From: Clostridium cellulovorans 743B
GTDB taxonomy: Bacteria > Bacillota > Clostridia > Clostridiales > Clostridiaceae
Direction: 5' to 3'
Length of the DNA stretch: 64,000 nucleotides
Assembly (NCBI RefSeq): GCF_000145275.1
Contig: NC_014393.1
Coordinates: forward strand, 2,232,001 to 2,296,000
Shown here in pieces: positions 45,937-55,042 of the stretch. A program made the translations under genes and the position numbers. Each line of letters opens with the position of its first letter. Position 1 is the stretch's first letter. Below the pieces are notes generated by a model. It was not told where the DNA came from. It was given only the letters and a program-made list of their open reading frames with translations, and did not search any database.

Positions 45937-47133
45937 ATGAAAGTACTAGTAATTAATTGTGGAAGTTCGTCAATAAAGTATCAACTTTTTAATATGGATA
46001 ATGAAGAAGTTTTAGCAAAGGGTTTAGTTGAGAGAATTGGTATTGAAGGTTCTATATTAATCCATAAGGTTAATGGAGAAAAATACGATATAAAGGAAGT
46101 TATAAAAGACCATAAAGATGGTGTTAGATTAGTAATAGAAGCATTGACTAACAAAGAATACGGTGTAATAGCTGATATGAGTGAAATATCAGCAGTTGGA
46201 CATAGAGTTGTTCATGGAGGAGAAAAATATGCCTCTTCAGTAGTAATAAATGACGAGGTTATGAAATCAATCGAAGACTGCGTGAAGCTTGCTCCGTTAC
46301 ATAATCCTCCGAATATAATCGGAATAAACGCTTGTAAAGAAATGATGCCAGAAGTTCCTATGGTAGCTGTGTTTGATACTGCTTTTCATCAAACTATGCC
46401 AAAGGAAGCATACCTTTACCCAATTCCATACGAATTATACGAGAATGATGCTATAAGAAAATATGGTTTCCATGGAACATCACATAAATATGTTACTCAA
46501 AAGGCTGCTGAAATGATAGGAAAGAATGTTGATGATATAAATATTATTACTTGTCATTTAGGAAACGGAGCTAGTTTAGCTGCCGTTAAGAATGGAAAAT
46601 CTGTAGATACTTCAATGGGCTTTACACCACTTGAAGGATTATGCATGGGAACAAGAAGTGGTAGCATTGACCCATCGATTGTAACTTTCTTAATGAAAGA
46701 AAAGGGCTATTCTTGTGATGAAGTTGATAATATATTAAATAAAAAATCAGGCTTACTTGGTATATCTGGATTAAGTAGTGATTTTAGAGATATAAGAAGT
46801 ACTGCAGGAGAAGGTGTAGAAAGATCCATTCTTGCTAGAGATATATTCTTTAATAAAATTCGCCAATACATAGGTTCGTATGCAGTGACATTAGGAAAAG
46901 TTGACTGTATAGCTTTTGCTGGTGGTATAGGAGAAAATGCTGCACTGGTAAGATCAGAAGTTGCTAAGGGTTTGGAAATTATTGGAGCGGAAATAGATTC
47001 AAAGCTTAATGAGGCTGCAGCTGGTGTAGAAGCTTGTATATCAACAGAAAGTTCTAAAATTAAGATTCTTGTAATCCCAACAGATGAAGAACTTATGATT
47101 GCTAGAGATACAAAGGAACTATGCTGTAAATAA
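45937..47133 (+). CDS. ackA: Acetate kinase
   Basis: 398 residues. N-terminal LVINCGSSSIKYQLF, catalytic segments GHRVVHGGEKY and VFDTAFHQTMP, GFHGTSHKYV, CHLGNGASL and GIGENAALVR all match. It makes acetate and ATP from acetyl phosphate, the main ATP-gaining step of clostridial fermentation. AAAGTGGGATGG precedes the ATG. Confidence 0.97.
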   Translation: MKVLVINCGSSSIKYQLFNMDNEEVLAKGLVERIGIEGSILIHKVNGEKYDIKEVIKDHKDGVRLVIEALTNKEYGVIADMSEISAVGHRVVHGGEKYASSVVINDEVMKSIEDCVKLAPLHNPPNIIGINACKEMMPEVPMVAVFDTAFHQTMPKEAYLYPIPYELYENDAIRKYGFHGTSHKYVTQKAAEMIGKNVDDINIITCHLGNGASLAAVKNGKSVDTSMGFTPLEGLCMGTRSGSIDPSIVTFLMKEKGYSCDEVDNILNKKSGLLGISGLSSDFRDIRSTAGEGVERSILARDIFFNKIRQYIGSYAVTLGKVDCIAFAGGIGENAALVRSEVAKGLEIIGAEIDSKLNEAAAGVEACISTESSKIKILVIPTDEELMIARDTKELCCK

Positions 47134-47140
47134 AAACTCC

Positions 47141-47169
47141 TTGACAAATTATTCAACGATTTATATAAT
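47141..47169 (+). promoter_or_regulatory. Perfect-consensus SigA promoter of yceD-rpmF
   Basis: TTGACA (47141-47146), 17-bp spacer, TATAAT (47164-47169): both boxes and the spacing match the consensus exactly. It starts 8 bases after the ackA stop, and no terminator separates them. Confidence 0.85.
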
Positions 47170-47218
47170 AAAACTTGTTTGTGGCTTAATATTTATATAA
47201 CATGAATTTTGGAGTGAT

Positions 47219-47725
47219 ATGATGAAATTTGATTTATCAACATTAAATCTACAACAATCTTCAACTAAGGACATTGTTTTTACAATCGACAGTAAGAATC
47301 TTAAAACGGGAACTTTTAAAATGAATGAGCCACTAAATTTTAAAGGAATCCTTAAGTGTTTAGATCAAATTATATATATCGATGGAGTTGTTAGCGGCCT
47401 TTTATATCTAAATTGTTCAAGATGTTTAGATGAGGTAGAATATCCGTTGGACCTAGAGATCCATGAAAAGCTAACTTATGATATAGATAATAGAGATGAT
47501 GATTTCATCTTTATTGATACTGAGGTTATAGATTTACAAGAAATTATTGAAAACAATATTAATTTCTCTCTTCCTATGAAGATACTTTGTACTGAGAAGT
47601 GCAAAGGACTATGTCCTGTCTGTGGTATTAATAAAAACCATGATAGTTGTCATTGTGATGATGATGTCATAGATCCAAGATTAGAAAAACTTAAAGAATT
47701 GTTTTCAAATACTGAGGAGGTGTAG
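47219..47725 (+). CDS. yceD: YceD family (DUF177) protein, ribosome assembly associated
   Basis: 168 residues (two adjacent ATGs, 47219 and 47222, after GGAG; the second is better spaced). Family pattern: central NCSRCLDEVEYPLDLEI and the C-terminal cysteine-rich LCTEKCKGLCPVCGINKN segment that probably binds zinc. Almost always upstream of rpmF, as here, and in plants and bacteria tied to 23S rRNA/large-subunit accumulation. Confidence 0.92.
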   Translation: MMKFDLSTLNLQQSSTKDIVFTIDSKNLKTGTFKMNEPLNFKGILKCLDQIIYIDGVVSGLLYLNCSRCLDEVEYPLDLEIHEKLTYDIDNRDDDFIFIDTEVIDLQEIIENNINFSLPMKILCTEKCKGLCPVCGINKNHDSCHCDDDVIDPRLEKLKELFSNTEEV

Positions 47726-47728
47726 TCA

Positions 47729-47911
47729 ATGGGAAATCCAGCTAGAAAATTCTCAAAAGCAAAAACTGCTTCAAGAAGAGCTCAAACTTTTAAAGCATCA
47801 ATGCCAGGAATAGTAGAGTGTCCAAAGTGCCACGAAATGAAGCTTGCTCATAGAGTGTGCAAAAACTGTGGAAACTATAAAGATAAAGAAGTTATTGCTA
47901 CTGAGGAATAA
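47729..47911 (+). CDS. rpmF: 50S ribosomal protein L32
   Basis: 60 residues. N-terminal MGNPARKFSKAKTASRRAQ and the zinc site Cys31, Cys34, Cys44, Cys47 (zinc-binding form). GAGGAGGTG precedes the ATG. Three bases after yceD. A terminator follows, so the downstream plsX is transcribed separately. Confidence 0.96.
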   Translation: MGNPARKFSKAKTASRRAQTFKASMPGIVECPKCHEMKLAHRVCKNCGNYKDKEVIATEE

Positions 47912-47916
47912 TCACC

Positions 47917-47948
47917 AAAAGAAAGTCGTTTGACTTTCTTTTATTTTT
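47917..47948 (+). terminator. Terminator after rpmF
   Basis: AAAAGAAAGTC (47917-47927), GTTT loop, GACTTTCTTTT (47932-47942) then ATTTTT. Confidence 0.82.
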
Positions 47949-48074
47949 ATGTAAGTTGTGGATATGTTAAATTCATAAATCCTCAATTCTCGGTTTAAAA
48001 TTAGGACAATATGTCAGAAGGTGTCTTATATAAAGTTACGTACAAAGATTAGTATACAAAGTGGGGTGTGACTA

Positions 48075-49076
48075 ATGATAATTGCTGTAGATGCTATGGG
48101 TGGAGATAATGCACCTAGTGCTGTTGTAGAGGGATGTATTCAAGCATTAGAAGATGATAGTATTAAGCTTATTTTTTGTGGGAAGGAAAAGCTCATAAAT
48201 GAAGAACTAAGTAAATATAAATACGACAGCAGTAGAGTTTCAATTGTTAATGCTGAAGATATAATTACAAATAACGAACATCCAGCTATGGCTATAAAAA
48301 AGAAGAAGGATTCAAGCCTTGTTAAAGCTTTAAACCTTGTTAAAGATGGTAGTGCAGATGGTATAATTTCAGCAGGAAGCACAGGTGCTCTTTTAACAGG
48401 TGCAACGGTTATCATAGGAAGAATTAAAGGGGTGAAAAGACCTGCTCTAGCACCTATAATGCCAGGGAAAAATAATTCCTTTATGGTTATAGATGTAGGA
48501 GCAAATGTTGATTGTAAGCCAGAATACCTTCCACAATTTGCACTTATGGGAAAGGTTTATTTTGAAGCTGTTATGAAGATAAACAATCCAACAGTTGGAT
48601 TAGTGAATATCGGCTCTGAAGAAGAAAAAGGTAATGAACTTACTAAAGGAGCTTTCCCGCTATTAAAGGAAGCCCCTATAAACTTTGTAGGAAACGTTGA
48701 ACCAAGAGAAATACCTTATGGCGATGTAAATATACTTGTATGTGATGGCTTTGTAGGAAATACTATTTTAAAGACCTATGAAGGTGTTGCAAGTAGCATC
48801 CTTGGAGTATTGAAAGAAGAAATAATGTCATCCACTAGAACAAAAATCGGTGGAATATTGTTAAAACCTGTTTTCAAAATATTTAAGCAGAAATTCGACT
48901 ACAAGGAAGTTGGAGGTTCAGCTTTTTTAGGAACTAATGGTATTTGCATAAAAGCTCATGGTTCTTCAGATGCAAGAGCTTTTAAAAATGCTGTAAGGCA
49001 AGCGAACTTAGTATATGAAAATAAGGTTATAGATAAGATTACTGAGGGTATTTTAGAGATTGAACACAGCATGTAA
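48075..49076 (+). CDS. plsX: Phosphate acyltransferase PlsX
   Basis: 333 residues. N-terminal AVDAMGGDNAP, SAGSTGALLTGA, GANVDCKPEYLPQFA and CDGFVGNTILKTYEG are family signatures. It makes acyl phosphate from acyl-ACP, the donor for PlsY. GGGGTG precedes the ATG. fapR, fabD and fabG, present in the Bacillus cluster, are absent; acpP follows after 84 bases. Confidence 0.96.
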   Translation: MIIAVDAMGGDNAPSAVVEGCIQALEDDSIKLIFCGKEKLINEELSKYKYDSSRVSIVNAEDIITNNEHPAMAIKKKKDSSLVKALNLVKDGSADGIISAGSTGALLTGATVIIGRIKGVKRPALAPIMPGKNNSFMVIDVGANVDCKPEYLPQFALMGKVYFEAVMKINNPTVGLVNIGSEEEKGNELTKGAFPLLKEAPINFVGNVEPREIPYGDVNILVCDGFVGNTILKTYEGVASSILGVLKEEIMSSTRTKIGGILLKPVFKIFKQKFDYKEVGGSAFLGTNGICIKAHGSSDARAFKNAVRQANLVYENKVIDKITEGILEIEHSM

Positions 49077-49100
49077 AAGAAAAATCTATTATTTAATGTA

Positions 49101-49129
49101 TTGACGATATATTATTCTTATAATATTAT
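49101..49129 (+). promoter_or_regulatory. SigA-type promoter of acpP
   Basis: TTGACG (49101-49106), 17-bp spacer, TATTAT (49124-49129). Confidence 0.55.
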
Positions 49130-49160
49130 CATAATATAAGTTTTAAAGGGAGGTGTAAGT

Positions 49161-49394
49161 ATGGTATTTGAAAAGGTTAAGGGTATAATTGCTGAGCAAT
49201 TAGGTGTTGATGAAGACGAGGTAACAATGGATTCATCTTTCGTCGATGATTTAGGCGCAGATTCACTAGATATAGTTGAATTAATTATGGCTTTAGAAAG
49301 TGAATTTGATATAGAAATTCCAGATGAAGACGCTGAAAAAGCTTCGACAGTAGGAAATGTAGTTGAATACATAAGAGAACATATTGAAGGTTAA
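49161..49394 (+). CDS. acpP: Acyl carrier protein
   Basis: 77 residues, strongly acidic. Phosphopantetheine attachment Ser35 in LGADSLDIVELIM. GGGAGGTG before the ATG. It carries acyl chains for fatty acid and phospholipid synthesis. It is followed by a short hairpin without a T-run and then by the rnc leader hairpin, so some transcripts may continue into rnc. Confidence 0.96.
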   Translation: MVFEKVKGIIAEQLGVDEDEVTMDSSFVDDLGADSLDIVELIMALESEFDIEIPDEDAEKASTVGNVVEYIREHIEG

Positions 49395-49397
49395 TAA

Positions 49398-49420
49398 AAG
49401 CCCCGTATATTGCGGGGCTT
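49398..49420 (+). terminator. GC-rich hairpin after acpP
   Basis: AAGCCCCG (49398-49405) and CGGGGCTT (49413-49420) pair perfectly with a 7-base loop. No T-run follows, so it may act as a processing or stability element rather than a terminator. Confidence 0.6.
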
Positions 49421-49435
49421 AAACCTATAATTAAG

Positions 49436-49478
49436 TTTATTCCTCAGTCTATTAACAATGAGTAGGCTGAGGAATAAA
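49436..49478 (+). promoter_or_regulatory. Long hairpin in the rnc leader, candidate RNase III self-cleavage site
   Basis: TTTATTCCTCAGTCTA (49436-49451) pairs with TAGGCTGAGGAATAAA (49463-49478): 16 bp with one T-G pair and an 11-base loop. It ends 6 bases before the rnc ribosome binding site AAGGAG (49485). No T-run. The position fits a self-regulatory substrate of RNase III; this is inference. Confidence 0.55.
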
Positions 49479-49498
49479 CTTCGTAAGGAGAGTTTAGT

Positions 49499-50206
49499 GT
49501 GAACCAAAGAATTAAAAGAATAAGAATCCTTGAAGAGCAATTAAATGTTTCTTTTGAAAATATAGATTTATTAAATACTGCTTTAACTCATAGTTCATTT
49601 GTAAATCAGAAAAAACATATAGATTATAACGAACGTTTAGAGTTTTTAGGAGATTCCGTTTTACAACTTACTATATCTGAGTATTTATTTAAAGAACTTC
49701 ATGGAAAGAGTGAGGGAGAGCTTACAAGGCTTAGGTCACTTATTGTATGTGAAAATTCATTACATTCCGTTGGAAGGGATTGGAATATAGGTAATTTTCT
49801 TTTAATGAGTAAAGGTGAGGAATTAACTGGTGGAAGAAGTAGAACATCAATTTTAGCTGACGCAGTTGAGGCAGTTATAGCGGCAATATACTTAGATAAA
49901 GGCTACGATGCTGCGAGAGAATTTATTTTACTGCATTTTAAGGAAGTTATAAATCTTGCTTTAGATAATAAAATAGTTCTTGACTATAAAACACGTTTGC
50001 AAGAAGTATTACAAAAGGATGGAGAAATCTCTATTGCTTACAAATTAGAAAAATATGATGGACCTCCTCACAGAAGACGTTTTTTTGTTAACTTAGAAGT
50101 AGCTAATAAGGTTTTAGGAAGTGGAGAAGGATTTAGTAAAAAGGAAGCAGAACAAATGGCAGCAAAGGAAGTTTTACTTGCGATGGAGAATAAAAATGAA
50201 GAATAA
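49499..50206 (+). CDS. rnc: Ribonuclease III
   Basis: 235 residues from GTG 49499, 8 bases after AAGGAG. Catalytic signature YNERLEFLGDSVLQLTIS with the acidic residues, then DAVEAVIAAIYLDKG, and the C-terminal dsRNA-binding domain (about 160-230) KTRLQEVLQKDG...SKKEAEQMAAKEVL. It cuts double-stranded RNA, including rRNA precursors. Overlaps the next gene by 11 bases. Confidence 0.96.
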   Translation: MNQRIKRIRILEEQLNVSFENIDLLNTALTHSSFVNQKKHIDYNERLEFLGDSVLQLTISEYLFKELHGKSEGELTRLRSLIVCENSLHSVGRDWNIGNFLLMSKGEELTGGRSRTSILADAVEAVIAAIYLDKGYDAAREFILLHFKEVINLALDNKIVLDYKTRLQEVLQKDGEISIAYKLEKYDGPPHRRRFFVNLEVANKVLGSGEGFSKKEAEQMAAKEVLLAMENKNEE

Positions 50207-51245
50207 ACATGTTATTATACCGATTTTTGTTCCACATGAAGGTTGCCCTCATAATTGTGTATTTTGCAATCAAAACACTATAACAGGAAATAGTGAGGTT
50301 ATAGATGATAAGTTTGTGAGGAATACTATAGAGGAATACATAGAAACCATAGATATTAACAATTCTACTATAGAGGTATCTTTCTTTGGAGGAACTTTTA
50401 CAGCAATCGATATTGAAAAGCAAAGACAACTTTTAGCTGTAGCAAAGGAATATAAAGAGAAAAAACTTATAAAATACATAAGATTATCTACTAGACCAGA
50501 TTATATAAATCATGATATATTAGAGCATCTAAGAAGTTACAAAGTTGATATAATTGAATTAGGAGTACAGTCTTTAGATGATGAAGTGTTAAAAAAATCT
50601 GGAAGAGGACATAATGAAAAAGACGTAGTTTTTGCTAGTAGACTAATCAAAGAATATGGTTTTACTTTAGGACTTCAAGTGATGGTTGGTCTTCCAGGAG
50701 ATACAGAGGAAAAGGATATTAAAACCGCAGAGAAGATTATTGAAATGAAACCTACTTTGGTTAGAATATATCCGTCTCTTGTAATAACAAATACTCCAAT
50801 GGAAACTATGTTTAAGCAAGGTATTTATGAGCCATATACTTTAGAAAAAGCAGTAGAGATATCAAAAGTTATATATAAAATGTTTTTAAAAAATAATATA
50901 AATGTTATACGGATAGGATTGCAACCAACAGAAGATATTAATGTTGATGGAGAAATCGTTGCAGGACCATTTCATCCAGCATTTAGGGAACTAGTGGAAG
51001 CATCGCTTTATAAGGATATTCTTATTTCAAAAATTCCTATTGGATATAGTGGAGAAATATATTGCAGTATAAATCCAAAGGATATTTCAAAGGTGTATGC
51101 TAATAAGAAAAAATATTTTAAAGAAGTTCTTCAGGTATTAGGACTAAAGAGGCTTGAGGTTAGACAGGATAAAAACATTCTAAGAAATCATTTAATGATA
51201 TTTTTAAATGGTGAAAGTAGAGTATATAACTTAGACACTGAGTAA
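50196..51245 (+). CDS. Elp3-like radical SAM protein
   Basis: 349 residues from ATG 50196; a 25-codon upstream extension lies inside rnc and is rejected. The cluster motif Cys17-x3-Cys21-x2-Cys24 is in HEGCPHNCVFC. VSFFGGTFTAID, STRPDYI and ELGVQSLDDEVL match the Elp3/oxygen-independent coproporphyrinogen oxidase-like radical SAM branch. No acetyltransferase domain follows, so it is not full-length Elp3. Conserved between rnc and smc in clostridia; the substrate is unknown, a tRNA or rRNA modification is plausible. Confidence 0.85.
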   Translation: MKNKHVIIPIFVPHEGCPHNCVFCNQNTITGNSEVIDDKFVRNTIEEYIETIDINNSTIEVSFFGGTFTAIDIEKQRQLLAVAKEYKEKKLIKYIRLSTRPDYINHDILEHLRSYKVDIIELGVQSLDDEVLKKSGRGHNEKDVVFASRLIKEYGFTLGLQVMVGLPGDTEEKDIKTAEKIIEMKPTLVRIYPSLVITNTPMETMFKQGIYEPYTLEKAVEISKVIYKMFLKNNINVIRIGLQPTEDINVDGEIVAGPFHPAFRELVEASLYKDILISKIPIGYSGEIYCSINPKDISKVYANKKKYFKEVLQVLGLKRLEVRQDKNILRNHLMIFLNGESRVYNLDTE

Positions 51246-51283
51246 AACCGCGGAGGCAATAATTGCTTCTCCACGGTTTTTAA
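51244..51283 (+). terminator. Terminator after the radical SAM gene
   Basis: AAAACCGCGGAGGCAAT pairs with ATTGCTTCTCCACGGTTTT, with one mismatch and a 2-base bulge, then a T tail. The left arm overlaps the stop codon. Confidence 0.82.
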
Positions 51284-51351
51284 TATTTGTTGATATTTAT
51301 GGGAAATTCCTTTAAACTATGAATAGAAAATATCCAAAGAGGTGATAAAAG

Positions 51352-51447
51352 ATGAAAAAATCTCAGAGAGATATAGCATTTAAAGTAATGATAGTTTTCG
51401 TTATCATATCAATGCTTATAAGCATTTTACCAGCATTTTTTATATAG
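51352..51447 (+). CDS. 31-residue single-pass membrane micro-protein upstream of smc
   Basis: ATG 51352 follows AGAGGTGAT, a strong site. The peptide has a basic N-terminus (MKKSQRDIAFK) then one hydrophobic helix of about 20 residues ending PAFFI at the stop. It lies after a terminator and ends 19 bases before smc. Length and layout resemble the DUF4044/Prli42 group of tiny Firmicutes membrane proteins, one of which tethers the stressosome in Listeria; I cannot confirm that from sequence alone. It may share a promoter with smc. Confidence 0.7.
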   Translation: MKKSQRDIAFKVMIVFVIISMLISILPAFFI

Positions 51448-51466
51448 ATACTTAGGAGAGATGTAA

Positions 51467-54400
51467 ATGTATTTGAAAGCTATTGAGCTTAGGGGCTTTA
51501 AATCCTTTGCGGACAAAACAGAAATAGAACTTAAAGACGGAATTACAGCCATCGTAGGCCCTAACGGTAGCGGAAAAAGTAATATCTCAGATGCTATAAG
51601 ATGGGTACTTGGGGAGCAAAGTGTTAAAAATTTAAGAGGCGGTAAGATGGAGGATGTTATTTTTGCAGGAACTGCCTATAGAAAACCGGTAGGACTAGCA
51701 CAAGTAGCCTTGATTTTAGATAACTCAGATCATGGGTTGCCTCTTGATTATTCACAGGTCACAATTTCTAGAAGGTTATTTAGATCTGGTGATAGTGAGT
51801 ATTATATAAACAATACAAAGTGTAGATTAAAGGATATACATGAATTGTTTATGGATACGGGGATAGGTAAGGAAGGTTATTCAATAATTAGCCAAGGTAA
51901 GATAGAAGCATTGCTTAGTGGTAGTTCAGATGAAAGGCGAGAACTTCTTGAGGAAGCAGCAGGAATTGTAAAATATAAAAGTAGAAAAAATGAATCTGAA
52001 AAAAAGCTTAATTTAACAGAACAAAACATAGTGAGGCTTAATGATATATTATCTACCTATGAGGAGAGATTAGGACCTTTAGAAATTGAAAGTGAGAAAG
52101 CAAAGGAATTTTTAAAGCTTTCTGAAAGTCTTAAGAATAATGAAATATCCTTGATGATAGATTCAGTTGAAAAAATTCAAAGTAAATTAGAAGTAAATAA
52201 AGAAGCCTTAAAACAGCAAGAAGAAGCTTTAAAGGAAATTTATGAAGATAAGAGTAAGCTTAAAGATGAACAAAACAAGCTTATAGAACTTCAGGAAGAA
52301 CTTGAGAAAGAGGTCTTTAAAGAAAGAGAAGAATTTCAAAAGCAAAACGAAAGCCGTGAAGAAGTAAGGGCAGAAAATATTCTTTTAGAAGAAAGAATTA
52401 GCAATAGCAATGTTATAGCTGAAAAAGAAGTAGTGGAAGTAGAAAACCTTAGAAAAAAAATAACTGATATGCAGGCTATAAGTACACAACATAGCTTAGA
52501 TATAAAAGCAACAGATGAAAAGCTTAAAGAGTTAACATCTGCAATAGAAAATACTGAGCAAGAAGTGCAGTCTGTTAATGACAGTATAAGTATACAAGAA
52601 GTTAATATAGACAAAGCTAAAGTGGAAGCCAGTGATTTGGATGTTAAAATCTTTGATTTTACAAGTGAAATAGCTGTCATCAATAATGAGATAGAAAATG
52701 TAAAGTTAAAGAACCAAGGGATTTTAGCTTCAATGGAAAGTAATGAAAACACCATAGCTATTAATACTAATACAAAGCTTGCCTTATTAAAAGAAACCGA
52801 AGAGTTAAAGAAAAAATCTTTAGAATTAGAAGATCAAAGCTTTGAAAGTAAGAAAAATCTCAGCAGACTTTCAAGAAACTTGACTATAGAGGAAAAAGAT
52901 CTAAAGGAACTTACAAATGAAAAAACTAAAGGTGAAACTAATCTAAGTTTTTTAAACAAGTTAGAAGAGCAATATGAAGGTTATACAAAATCTGTTAAAA
53001 ATCTTATGAGCCATATAAAAGAAAATAGGATAGATAACCTTCAAGGAGAGGTCAATGTATTAGGAGAAGTTATTTCTGTAAATAGGAAGTATGAGACTGC
53101 TATAGAAATTGCTGTTGGATCAGGAATTTCAAATATTATTTCTTCAACTGAAAAAGATGCAAAAAAACTTATTATGCATTTAAAGAATAATAATTTAGGT
53201 CGTGCTACCTTCCTACCACTAGATACTATAAGAAGTAATGTTATTAGTGTTGATAAAAATATTGCCAATATGAAGGGATATTTAGGTATTGCTTCGGAGT
53301 TAATAGAATATGAGGCGAGATTTAAGAAAGCAATAGATTTTGTCTTTGGAAGAACCTTGATTGCTGAGGAGCTAGATGCTGCGACAGCTATTGCTAAGGC
53401 TAGTAATTATTCATATAGGATTGTAACTCTTCAAGGTGAAGTAGTGAGTCCAGGAGGTTCCTTAAGCGGTGGATCTCTGTATAGCAAATCCTTAAATATT
53501 ATCGGTAGAAAAAGAGAAATTGAAGACATTAGTGATAAATTAAAGGAAATAAGTGATAAGTTAGAAGATAAAAAAATAAAAATAGAAAATTTAAGAAAAG
53601 AAATAGCTTTATCTGATGAAGAAATTCTAAACTTAACAGATAAGATACATTTTAATAATATTGAAAAAACTAAGGTTGAGGAAAGAGTATCTGCGTTAGA
53701 AAAAGAAATATTAAATGTTAAAAAGGTTGTAAGTACTAACAGAGAAATTGTATCAAAGTTAAAAACAGAATTAGAAGAGAAACAGTCATTACTTAATGAC
53801 AAAAATGAGAGCGTTTTAAGGTTCAAAAATAGAAAAGAACAGTTAAAAGTTTTTATAGAAGAAGAGGAATCTAAAAAACAGCAAGTCAGCAAAAGTATAA
53901 GTGAAAGAAAGGATATGCTAACTAGCTATAAAATTGAGGAAGCAAAGACAATAGAAGCTCTTAGCAGTAAGAAAAGTTCTTTTGAAAGTCTAAAATATGA
54001 GATAGAAGAAATTTCTGAAAGAATTAAGACAAAGGAAAATGAAATTATACTGTCAAAGTCGGCTATAGAAGCGATGAAAGAAAAAATTAAAAATAATAAT
54101 AATATCTTAGAGAGTATAAATTCATACATTATATCAAAAAATAAGTTCTTCGAAGAAATTGAAGGGAAAAAATTAGGTTTTAGGGAAAGACAGAAAAAAG
54201 TAAATGATCAATTAGAGATTATAAACGATACTATTAATTCTAGAGAAGAATTGAAGCACAGACAAGAAGTAGCTATAGCTAAAAGTGAAACGGAGTATGA
54301 GAATATTTTAAATAAGCTTAATGAGGAGTTTAATTTAACTTTAGCAGAAGCTTATGAATATAAGGTGGAGAATTTAGAAGTAGCTTCAGTAAAAGATATA

Positions 54401-55042
54401 ATATATTCATTAAAGAGACAGATTTCTTCTTTAGGTGTAGTTAATGTTGGTGCTATTGAAGAGTATAAGGAAATTAAAGAAAAGTATACTTTTATGAATA
54501 ATCAAAGAGAAGACCTTATAAATGCTAAAGATGAACTTATGAAGGTTATTGAAGAGATGACTGAGAAGATGAAAGAAGTATTTAATGAAAATTTTGAAAA
54601 ACTCAAGGTTTTGTTTAATGAAACTTTCCAACAGCTATTTAAAGGTGGAAGTGGAGACTTGTTAATAAATGGAGATGATGTTTTGTTATCGCCAATTGAA
54701 ATCAATGTTCAACCACCAGGTAAAAAGCTTCAAAATATTAACTTGATGTCCGGTGGAGAAAAAGGTTTATCTGCCATAGCTTTATTATTTGCTATTTTAA
54801 AGATGAAACCAACTCCATTCTGTATATTAGATGAGATAGAGGCCGCTCTTGATGATGTTAATGTATCAAGATATGCTGAATTCCTTAAAAAATTCTCTTC
54901 AAACACTCAATTTATAGTAATAACACATAGAAAAGGTACAATGGAAGCTAGTGATGTTCTTTATGGTGTAACCATGGAAGAAAAAGGGGTATCAAAGATT
55001 GTATCTGTAGATCTAACAAATAATAATATGGAGGCAGTATAA
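51467..55042 (+). CDS. smc: Chromosome segregation protein SMC
   Basis: 1191 residues. N-terminal ATPase head with Walker A IVGPNGSGKSN (about 30-40), two long coiled-coils around a hinge (about 500-660, GYLGIASELIEYEARFKKAIDFVFG), and the C-terminal head with signature NLMSGGEKGLSAIALLFAI and Walker B PFCILDEIEAALDD. It compacts and separates the chromosome with ScpA/ScpB. Starts at ATG 51467 after AGGAGAG; its last base overlaps the ftsY start. Confidence 0.97.
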   Translation: MYLKAIELRGFKSFADKTEIELKDGITAIVGPNGSGKSNISDAIRWVLGEQSVKNLRGGKMEDVIFAGTAYRKPVGLAQVALILDNSDHGLPLDYSQVTISRRLFRSGDSEYYINNTKCRLKDIHELFMDTGIGKEGYSIISQGKIEALLSGSSDERRELLEEAAGIVKYKSRKNESEKKLNLTEQNIVRLNDILSTYEERLGPLEIESEKAKEFLKLSESLKNNEISLMIDSVEKIQSKLEVNKEALKQQEEALKEIYEDKSKLKDEQNKLIELQEELEKEVFKEREEFQKQNESREEVRAENILLEERISNSNVIAEKEVVEVENLRKKITDMQAISTQHSLDIKATDEKLKELTSAIENTEQEVQSVNDSISIQEVNIDKAKVEASDLDVKIFDFTSEIAVINNEIENVKLKNQGILASMESNENTIAINTNTKLALLKETEELKKKSLELEDQSFESKKNLSRLSRNLTIEEKDLKELTNEKTKGETNLSFLNKLEEQYEGYTKSVKNLMSHIKENRIDNLQGEVNVLGEVISVNRKYETAIEIAVGSGISNIISSTEKDAKKLIMHLKNNNLGRATFLPLDTIRSNVISVDKNIANMKGYLGIASELIEYEARFKKAIDFVFGRTLIAEELDAATAIAKASNYSYRIVTLQGEVVSPGGSLSGGSLYSKSLNIIGRKREIEDISDKLKEISDKLEDKKIKIENLRKEIALSDEEILNLTDKIHFNNIEKTKVEERVSALEKEILNVKKVVSTNREIVSKLKTELEEKQSLLNDKNESVLRFKNRKEQLKVFIEEEESKKQQVSKSISERKDMLTSYKIEEAKTIEALSSKKSSFESLKYEIEEISERIKTKENEIILSKSAIEAMKEKIKNNNNILESINSYIISKNKFFEEIEGKKLGFRERQKKVNDQLEIINDTINSREELKHRQEVAIAKSETEYENILNKLNEEFNLTLAEAYEYKVENLEVASVKDIIYSLKRQISSLGVVNVGAIEEYKEIKEKYTFMNNQREDLINAKDELMKVIEEMTEKMKEVFNENFEKLKVLFNETFQQLFKGGSGDLLINGDDVLLSPIEINVQPPGKKLQNINLMSGGEKGLSAIALLFAILKMKPTPFCILDEIEAALDDVNVSRYAEFLKKFSSNTQFIVITHRKGTMEASDVLYGVTMEEKGVSKIVSVDLTNNNMEAV

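Noticed and set aside
46707..47156. 149-codon reverse-strand ORF over the end of ackA
   Set aside because: Shadow of ackA caused by codon bias; composition is Ser/Ile-rich as expected for antisense frames.
52336..52755. 139-codon reverse-strand ORF within smc
   Set aside because: Shadow of the charged SMC coiled-coil; the Ser/Leu-rich translation is the usual antisense image of Glu/Lys codons.
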